A DNA stretch of 64,000 nt from Bombyx mori (taxonomy: Eukaryota > Arthropoda > Insecta > Lepidoptera > Bombycidae), in assembly GCF_030269925.1 (NCBI RefSeq), contig NC_085116.1:11222001-11286000 (forward strand). The letters run 5' to 3'. The translations under genes and the position numbers were made by a program. Below the pieces are notes generated by a model. That model did no database searches and was not told where the DNA came from. It worked only from the letters and a program-made list of their open reading frames with translations. This document shows positions 56,375 through 64,000 of the stretch, piece after piece; the stretch's first letter is position 1; each line of letters opens with the position of its first letter.

Positions 56375-57730
56375 CCCAATTGTGAAAACCTTAAATTAGA
56401 TATATGCAACAAATCATAAGCGAAACATATATTTATTTACAGTTTTTTTTTATTGTTTTATTATTTAATACTCTATCACTAGATAACTATGAAAACCATC
56501 TGAATATTTTAGGCGGATTGTTTCCAGGATTAAACCTGATGTTTTTAAAACGTATATCCCTGTATCATTAAACTTGCACCACAACAGAAACTGGAAGTGG
56601 TCAGAAAAAACGGCCAGAGCGAGTGGAAATGAAACGTTTTACCTCTAAAATGTCAAAGGTAGCTTCTTTGAGTTTATATTTTTCGTTTATAGCGGTCAAC
56701 ATCGCATCCCCACACAAGCAAAAAGAGTGTGCTCGGACCATTCGTTGCCGAGAGAAAATCTGAGGGCTTAAACAGTCGCTCGCATGAAATAGTAGTAGTC
56801 GGTTACGTGAAAAAGACGAAAGGCGAAATCGAGTGACAGGAGAGCTCGGTGCAGGGTTTTCGGTGGGGTTGTTTTTTGCAGCGGCATTTTAGGGATGGCT
56901 GCAGCCGCAGATGCGGATTTATTTTACATGATACCACACGGCTTGCGGTCTATGATTAGTCGGCCTTGTCAATGATTTTGTTTCGTATTCAAATACATAA
57001 AACAAAAAACTACGCTTTGTTTTTTAAGGGTCAAATGGACAGATGTAGAAGAATATTCTCGTATGCCAAAAAGCTACGGTGGTATGTGTGCGGCTATTGT
57101 GCAATAAATTGTAGTACAATAATTTATAAAGAAGTTCGTGAGTGGTATGATTTTTTTTTATTTCTAAATTTTTGGTACGAAGTTCCTTATGGGACGATGC
57201 GGAGGGGTACCTACCCTAACCGGGAAAAAATGTCCGTAACGTAAGATTTTTCTATTTAGTTTGTTATCAACAGATGCCGCTGCACGTAAATTCAACAATT
57301 CCTGAATTGCGGTGACGAGTTGTTACACAGTTGACAGACGTTCTCGTATTTGTCTTGCTAAATCATACTTACCTGGCGTAGGGGATACCGTGATCAGGCG
57401 ATTCACCAGGGCGAGGCTGCTCCATTGCACTGCGGAGTGGTTGACCCTGGCGATTATTTTTATTGTTATCAATAAAAAATAATTATTTTCTTTATTATTT
57501 GAATAGAACTTCAAATTGATATTTTTACAATAAGGAACTTCGTTCCTATCCGGCGTCCCACGACACCAAACATCTTTTTTATTTGCCTTCCAGAACTAAG
57601 ACAATAATATTATTTTTACTATATATAGGTATGATAACAATGAAATAGACAATAACAAAGATCTATGTGATGACGGTTTTTGATCCCATAGACCTAATAT
57701 TACACCAGTAAACTGCAATTGCCAATCGGA
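56375..57730. other. unique intronic sequence
   Basis: Nothing recognised. The open frame at 56966-57244 has no domain. Confidence 0.4.
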
Positions 57731-57952
57731 ATAGTAGTGGAAAGATGCATTGCGAGCCCGCAAGGGTCGATACCACCATCTTGTCAAATTCTGCTGTGAA
57801 GAACACATAGGTTTTGAGTTGAAGGAAGCTTGAAGGTTCTACAATACAATTATTAAAATTTTAATGCTATGTCTTAATTTCGACGGCGAATTTCAAGTTT
57901 TCATGTCTTTATAACTGCTACTCAATTTCGGGTGGCGATTGAGCTCGTTCGA
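57731..57952 (+). repeat. ancient Bm1 relic
   Basis: TAGTAGTGGAAAGATGCATT, CGATACCACCATCTTG, TTCTGCTGTGAAG and GGTGGCGATTGAGCTCG are sense Bm1 blocks in order, heavily diverged. Confidence 0.6.
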
Positions 57953-58063
57953 ATATTAACACAATAAAGTAGATAAAGTGAATCGAACTGAATTGTATAC
58001 CTAATATTTTTATAAGAATCAAGAGCAAATTATTGTATTGCCATATTTAATGGTGGTCGGAGA

Positions 58064-58322
58064 TTAAATAAATAAATATTTACTAACAATCACGCCACGT
58101 TAACTGGCCCCGTGCTAAGTTCATAAAGAACTTGTGTTACAGGTACCAGATAACGGAAATAAATGTAAGATTTTTATTATACACATATATATGTTTAGTA
58201 TACATCCATAACCCTGGATAAGACATTTATATTTATCATACAAATATCCTCCATTGGCGGGATTCGAACCCGCGACCCCCTTGTGTAGTGACCATGTCAC
58301 TTACCACTACACCAGACGGCCG
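58064..58322 (-). repeat. BmSE-type SINE next to the 42-bp exon
   Basis: An antisense copy: (TAAA)n at 58064, the complete body including CCACGTTAACTGGCCCCGTG, and the tRNA-like head at about 58250-58322 (minus box B GGTTCGAATCC, box A TGGTGTAGTGG). Its head end lies 56 bp before the exon at 58379, so it borders the likely branch-point region. Confidence 0.92.
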
Positions 58323-58378
58323 TGATTGTTTTTTTAGTCGAATTATTTTTTATTGAATCAATGTTATTCTGTTTTCAG

Positions 58379-58420
58379 ATTGACCCCAAAGTGGCCTTTC
58401 CCAGAAGAGCACATCCAAAG
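58379..58420 (+). CDS. Rbp6: Rbp6/Musashi 42-bp exon: RRM1-RRM2 linker
   Basis: An exon of 14 codons, IDPKVAFPRRAHPK, between ATTCTGTTTTCAG and GTAAGC. It continues in frame from ...HELDGKK of the 34122 exon. In Musashi proteins this stretch ends RRM1 and begins the short linker to RRM2. The Lys/Arg residues contribute to RNA contact. Both boundaries are phase 0 and the length is a multiple of three, so skipping it would keep the reading frame. The following exon, expected to begin at the MVTRTKKIF segment of RRM2, was not seen before the end of the window. The wording favours Rbp6 over msi. Confidence 0.93.
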
Positions 58421-58795
58421 GTAAGCCCCCCCGATTGTATTTTACGAAATTAAACGTAAATTCAAAATGAAAACTAAATAATGAATCCGCTAATATCAAC
58501 GCCACAACACTGCAGAGTTACGACAAATTGTCACTCTAAAACACGAAAGCGGCTTGTTTATTTTCAAACATTTACACAAAATATTATTTTAGGCTGGACA
58601 TAACTCGCGCTCGCTATTAAGATGTTGGCTCACGATGCATAAATAACTAAGGGCCTAATAATTTAGTATGCGGCCTGTGATGTCGGGCCGGCCCTGTACA
58701 AGATACTACTGTGATTGAATCCTCTTACAGTCTATTTACTTCATTTCCTTTTTTCCTAGTGAATTATTTAATACTAGCTATTTCTTACTGGTGGT
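58421..58795. other. start of the downstream intron
   Basis: It follows the donor GTAAGCCCC. No repeat recognised. Confidence 0.5.
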
Positions 58796-59043
58796 AGGAC
58801 CTGTTATGAGACCGCGCGGGTAGGTACCACCACCCTGCCTATTTCTGCCGTGAAGCAGTAATGCGTTTCGGTTTGAAGGATGGGGCAGCCGTTGTGACTA
58901 TACTTGAGACCTTAGAACTTGTATCTCAAGGTGGGTGACGCATTTACGTTTTAGATGTCTATGGGCTCCAGTAACCAGTTAACATCAGGTGGGCTGTGAG
59001 CTCCTGCACCCATCTAAGCAATAAAAAAGAAATAATAAAAAAA
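58796..59043 (+). repeat. Bm1 SINE, headless form
   Basis: A sense copy starts exactly TACTGGTGGTAGGACC and ends CACCCATCTAAGCAAT with an A-rich tail. TAGCTATTTC before it and ATAGCTTTCC after it are a possible imperfect target duplication. Confidence 0.95.
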
Positions 59044-60739
59044 TAGCTTTCCGCCTGCGTGGACTACACTTTTCATCGCGTGACCAAAAACTCAGGTATT
59101 AGGCATAGCATATGTTATTTCCCACAGTTCAAAGTATTGCAATACCGAATTTCGTGGAATCGATTAAGTGTTTTATTGCGTGAAATACTTACCTTCAAAT
59201 TGATAATATTATTTAATACACATCCCACAGAATATAAGTGAATCCAAAAAATCTTTGTTTGATGACATTTTAGCTGCAACATCGTCTTCAACGAAACAAC
59301 CTTATATTATACTCTAAATTAATCTCAGCTTAGTTTTAACTCTAGATGAAAATACATTCAGTAATTTCAGAGTTCCTTTAGCTGTTTTTTTTTTTCTATT
59401 TTTATCTTCTTCAAATAAAAAAAAATAAAAAGGGCCTTAGTCACTACACTAAAATGTGTAGGAAGTCCTTCCTAAAATAGCAAAAAATATGCTGTATTTT
59501 AAGATTCAAATTCTAACGATAATAAAATTTGAATTCGTAATATTATTCTAAAAAATGCTTCCACTATTCTCTAAAAAGAAATATAATTTGAAGACCACCT
59601 TTTCCAATACATTAAGTGTAAAATACAGCACGAATACTAATCAGTTGCTTTTCTTAACTGTTCACAAGGGGGTCATAAAGGAAATCACTGCGAAAGCAGA
59701 ACGAAGACACACTTAGAACATTCTAGAACATAAAGAGTTTAAGAAAACTACTGGGAATTATTTTGAAGTACTTAGATTACTGGTGAATAGTTTATCATGT
59801 TTTTTTACAATAAATCAACTTAAAAAATTCGATGACGCGTTCAAATATAGCCTTCTAATGACTAGAATATATGAAATTCCCTGTTATCGTATCTCCAAGG
59901 AACTGCGATGTTGAGGTTCAATGATTCAGATTGTCTACGAAAACACTTAAAGTTGATACTATTATCCTGCTTAATACTACCACATAGGAGGAACCTTCCT
60001 TGGTTAGAAATATGACTTCGACTTTGTGATTTAAGGGCAATCAGGTTTTGTGTGTTTCCGTGTTTTCGGGGCTCCGCTAACAGCCCGAGTGGGTTCAGAT
60101 TGGCGTAAGATCCTCTCTCTATATTTTATTTGATTTAATTAATGATCGGATCTCGAAATTCATTTCACAAACATACATAGATCTATGAATTGACTACATT
60201 AGGATTTTATTTTATTTTTATTAATACATATAACTGAACGAACATTTCTGTTACATAAAATGTAAAGAAAAAGGAATGCAAAATACCGCCTCCGCACCGG
60301 CCGCTTAAATAATGTGAATAAATAAAAAATACATTATATCTCACTCATCGTAGTTGCAAAGGTCTTTCAAAGCAGCCCCGACGAAACCGCATAATATAGA
60401 TAATTTTGAATTCAGCACCGAACCACTGAGAGGCAGAGCCAACGAAAAACAGACTTAGGGATCACTTTAAATATATTTTGCGCATTTTAAACCTCCAACT
60501 AAAATTTTCTTTCCTTTGCTTTGTATCATGATAGTATTATTATTAAATAATTCGATTGCTTTGTATTATTGAGTTGATATTGAGGATACAATTATTTTGT
60601 AAGCGTAATATAGATTTTTTGTATGTTTATTTATCCAAACCTATTTCGCTCATAACCTATCTGATTTATAAATTTAAAACTACAGTTGAATTATTTTTTA
60701 CTTTGTACGTCACATACGATAAGACGAAGTGAGAGAGCA
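59044..60739. other. unique intronic sequence
   Basis: Nothing recognised. Confidence 0.4.
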
Positions 60740-61150
60740 AAGATCGACGCTTTTGAAATATGGTGATGGAGACGGATGTTGCGAATTCCATGGACAGCAC
60801 GCCGGACCAACCTGTCCATTCTGAAAGAGCTCAGTATTGCCACAAGGCTGTTCGCTATCTGCTTCCAACGTATTCTCGCTTACTTCGGCCACATCGTAGA
60901 GGCCCCGATAACTTGGAGAAGCTGATGGTAGTTGGTCAGGTTGACGGGAGAAGATCACGCGGACGCTCACCTATCCGCTGGTCTGATCTGGTTAAGACGC
61001 TCACCGGCCTGTCAATAACCGAGGCTATAAAGACCGCCGAGGACAGGAAGACGTGGGGAAGCATTGTGCATCGAGTGGTCCACATTTTAGATTAGACACG
61101 ACCTTCAGTAATGAAGAGACTGACTCAGAAGAAGAAGAAGAAGAAGAAGA
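60740..61150 (+). pseudogene. LINE reverse transcriptase C-terminal fragment with (GAA)n tail
   Basis: One frame reads KIDAFEIW, a stop, WRRMLRIPWTARRTN and later FQRILAYFGHI. After a frameshift near 60900 another frame reads NLEKLMVVGQVDG, RGRSPIRWSDLVKTL and ends at 61095. These are standard C-terminal motifs of insect non-LTR RT ORFs. A (GAA)n run at about 61128-61149 is the 3' terminus. Two inactivating changes and a large 5' truncation are present. Confidence 0.8.
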
Positions 61151-62786
61151 CGTCATATAAGCGGGCAACGAACGATCCTATTTACAAATTATATCGTTTA
61201 AGAAACAATACGAGGTGCTTTTCCTCGAAATGAATTATGAAGTACTCAGTTATACTCCGGCTTAGTGACTTGGCCGAGCGTAAGTTATCATCGCAGGGAG
61301 CAAGCCGCATTTAATGTAAATTGGTGTCAGACTCGGCGCTGCCTCGACCGCATACAAACGTTTTTACATTCAAGTAGCCAATACTTGGAGTTTTATTTAG
61401 CCTCGCTCTCGTGAGTGAGCTCTTGCTTTAGCATTTGCACTGTTGAATTTCTCGAGTGTAGACAATTGATAATTCCAAGCGAACTAAACGGACGCCGGAG
61501 ACTTTTGTGACGTGAAAATGAGACGGTCGATGTCCTTTGTTAAAATATATAAAATTTTAAAGGAACTCGCAACAAGTGGATTTCCTTCATATTTCGGTGG
61601 CTACAAGACGTAGAAAAGACGTAAAACGGACTTCGATGATATTTGGATTATAAAATTTTAGTTCGGTATTAGTTCTAATTTTTTCTTCATACTGTATGTA
61701 TGTTATACCTAATATTATATCTTCAATTCAAGTATATTGAAATATACATTAGATTTATACAAATATGAAACAGGAGTAACAAATTAAAAAAAAAAACTAT
61801 GGTTCGAGCCGGCACACTACCTACTTCTTTTTATATGGACATTAGACGTGATGGATGGTTTTAAAACATCACGTTATATTACTCTATCCCGGCAGCCAGT
61901 GCGGCGTTGCGTGGCCAGTCAAAGGGGATACTGGCTATGCGAATTACATGAATACATTAAGGGAACGGTGCCTTCATATGTACATGTTACAGTGTAATGT
62001 TCACGAATAAATTTGGATCATGTTCCTTCATCATGCCATCAGCCAACTATGTATATTCATTCTGACGTTATTTGTTGATTCGCCTGAACGATCGAACGCC
62101 TAAATACAACATGAATTTATTCATAGCAAAACAATCGTCTGCTGATAAGGGGGGAAATTAAAAAGTTTCCCGAATTACTCAAACTGTTCGCTGACACAAA
62201 CAATTCTGTAGCACCCAGATAATTTTTTGTTCGCCTTATTAATAATAGCTATGATAAACGACGCACAAAATCGGATGATTTCGTCAGTGGCGTACTCGCG
62301 AGGGCGAAATTCAAATTTCTGATAATCGTTAGCCGCCGCTGCTGCTTTCCCTTCTTTGGCAAACAATGGAAAAGGGGACACCGCTTTCAGGCGTGGCCCA
62401 AGAACAAAACAAACGAATTTTTAATATCGTCTTTATCGATAATTGAGACTCTCTCGAAAACCTCTTTATTTTGAAAACTTTTACAGACTGCAAAAGAAGA
62501 ATTGTGAACGAAAATGGAATTGGAAAAAAAAAAAAAAACTTTTTTCATCTTCTTTATTTGACATTGGCAGTCGAAAACTTTCTGTTTTCGCTGTGAATCT
62601 ATTTAATTTAGATTTGATTTCGCGACATCTAACCGCCTGAAACCTGAAGAAGACTTTGACAGATATTAAAAAAAAAACCGACATTTGAGATCGGCTAAGT
62701 ATCTTTTTATTGTTGTTTAAGTCGATTTTCTAGATAAGTTCCACCAAACATTATAGTACTCATAGTAATTTAAATCAACGTTGTTC
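61151..62786. other. unique intronic sequence
   Basis: Repeat-poor, nothing recognised. Confidence 0.4.
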
Positions 62787-63054
62787 TTTTATTGCTTATT
62801 TTTATTGCTTTTATTTTTATTGCTTAGTTGGGTGGACGAGCTCACAGCCCACCTGGTGCTATGTTGTTGCTGGAGCCCATAGATGTATACAACGTAAATG
62901 CGCATCCCATCTTGAGATATAAGTACTAAGGTCTCAGTATAGTTACAACGTCTGCCCCACCCTTCAAACCGAAACGCATTACTGCTTCACGGCAGAAATA
63001 GGCAGGATGGTGGTACCTATCCGTGCGGACTCACAAGAGGTCCTACCACCAGTA
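62787..63054 (-). repeat. Bm1 SINE, headless form with reiterated tail
   Basis: An antisense copy whose tail side repeats TTTTATTGCTTA/TTTTATTGCTTT before GTTGGGTGGACGAGC. It ends CCTACCACCAGTA at the recurrent boundary. Confidence 0.94.
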
Positions 63055-63474
63055 TATTATTTATTATTTAGTATGTGATCGTTTCAAACTATCTCCGGAT
63101 CACAAATATAATTTGAACAACAAAATCGTTTCTTTGAAAAGTCTAAAATTTTGTATTCAAAGAGTTCATAGCCGGATTGCATTCGAGTGAATTTCTAGTA
63201 AGTAAATAATGGTAACGGTAGTATGGCAAGGGCCGTCGTAGAACAAAGGCTAATGTGTCATCGTGAGCAAGTTAATTGACGCGGTTTCCGTAGCCGCGCG
63301 GGCGGAACGCAGACTTTACTGTTTCCTACGTTTACATATTTATTATATACGAAGCGATCTAAAGTGAATTATCTTTTTCAGTTTAATAATAAAAAGAAGG
63401 GTAGAACTATATGACTTTTTCTCAATGCCAAGCTAATTAATAATTAACAGTAACATTATCAGTAGTATAATTAA
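63055..63474. other. unique intronic sequence
   Basis: Nothing recognised. Confidence 0.4.
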
Positions 63475-63597
63475 CGGTAGCCGGTAGGCAGCGGCTTGGC
63501 TCTGCCCCTGGCATTGCTGAAGTCAATGGGCGACGGTAACCACTCACCATCAAGTGGGCCGTATGCTCGTCTGCCTACAAGGGTAATAAAATAATAA
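63475..63597 (+). mobile_element. CR1-like LINE 3' end
   Basis: GGTAGGCAGCGGCTTGGCTC, GGCATTGCTGAAGTCAATGG and TATGCTCGTCTGCCTACAAG are followed by an AATAATAATA-type tail. It is the same terminal sequence as at 31941-32172, truncated to about 120 bp. Confidence 0.85.
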
Positions 63598-64000
63598 TAA
63601 AATAAAACACAGAAACGACTTTTTATAAAAATTTGAGAGATAGGTTCTTCGTTTCGTACTGAATTCGAAATATAAATTTGTGATTTAATTTTTTGAAAGC
63701 CTTACAACTTTTGATAGTAATAATTAAAAAAATGTGAGCCGTCACGGGACGCCCGGCAGATGTGAAACATCGACATTAAAAGTTGTACTTGTAAAAGTAA
63801 TATGCAGAAAAGAACAGATTGTGATAGGAACTAAATATGTCATAATGATAAAATAAAATATTACGAAAAAATAATTTGTTTTCAAGTAAAACATAGGTTA
63901 TGTGTACTGTAGTAAACAACACTGTATACACTACGGAGTATACACTATAGGTATCCGAGCTCAGTGTAGCGAGAGAGATGGCTTAACGCCGAATCGAGTG
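63598..64000. other. unique intronic sequence
   Basis: Nothing recognised. Confidence 0.4.

Larger units (their letters stand above)
34207..58378 (+). other. Rbp6: 24.2-kb intron between the two visible Rbp6 exons
   Basis: The donor is AAG|GTATGT and the acceptor TTCTGTTTTCAG|ATT. It is a phase-0 intron. Its contents are listed separately: about 15 Bm1 copies, two BmSE, a mariner, Helitron and LINE pieces. No other exon or gene was recognised inside it. Confidence 0.85.

Noticed and set aside
61128..61149. (GAA)n run as an independent microsatellite
   Set aside because: It is positioned as the 3' tail of the adjacent LINE fragment.
2121..63054. Regular recurrence of a 250-bp sequence, considered as a satellite or CRISPR-like array
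   Set aside because: Copies are dispersed, in both orientations, with A-rich tails and kilobase spacing. They are Bm1 SINEs.
58421..64000. Search for the next Rbp6 exon (start of RRM2)
   Set aside because: No stretch encoding a KKIFVGGLS-type RNP2 motif was seen, so it probably lies beyond the window.

Overview
This window reads as intronic DNA of a silkmoth (Bombyx) genome. The evidence is a dense population of Bm1 SINEs, whose tRNA-like head is seen intact in a full-length copy at 24702-25151. There are also three copies of a second tRNA-derived SINE with (ATTT)n tails matching BmSE, a full-length Jockey-clade LINE of the BMC1/L1Bm type, a DD37D mariner, and lepidopteran-type Helitron fragments. 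The organism call rests on recognising these families; no database search was run.

Host gene. Two short + strand exons are visible and were found by reading for splice sites. The exon at 34122-34206 encodes the RNP1 motif and C-terminal half of an RRM. The exon at 58379-58420 encodes IDPKVAFPRRAHPK, the linker between RRM1 and RRM2. Together they identify a Musashi-family RNA-binding protein, closest in memory to Drosophila Rbp6 rather than msi. The whole window therefore appears to lie inside this gene: 34.1 kb or more of upstream intron, a 24.2 kb intron between the two exons, and at least 5.6 kb of downstream intron. I saw no further exon of the gene.

Layout. 1-18.4 kb: AT-rich unique intron with mostly antisense Bm1 copies, a MITE nested in an old Bm1 (5.4 kb), and an internally deleted Tc1/mariner-like element that keeps only an N-terminal transposase remnant (8.8-10.0 kb). 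18.4-24.3 kb: a 5'-truncated RTE-like LINE split by a full-length BMC1-type LINE with two open ORFs on the minus strand. 24.7-33 kb: the full-length Bm1, a 32-bp perfect palindrome, a strong RNA hairpin, a composite BmSE/LINE insertion, Helitron and CR1-like fragments. 34.1 kb: first Rbp6 exon. 35-48 kb: LINE 3' ends, a 1.3-kb mariner with one frameshift, nested Bm1 insertions and a Bm1 whose two parts lie in opposite orientation (47.6 kb). 49-58 kb: Helitrons, Bm1, BmSE, then the 42-bp exon immediately after a BmSE. 58.4-64 kb: downstream intron with Bm1, a LINE RT remnant and CR1-like tails.

I found no operon-like or novel multi-gene system. The most informative features are the unlisted Rbp6 exons, the apparently intact antisense BMC1, the unusual rearranged SINE structures, and a recurrent fixed 5' boundary in most Bm1 copies.
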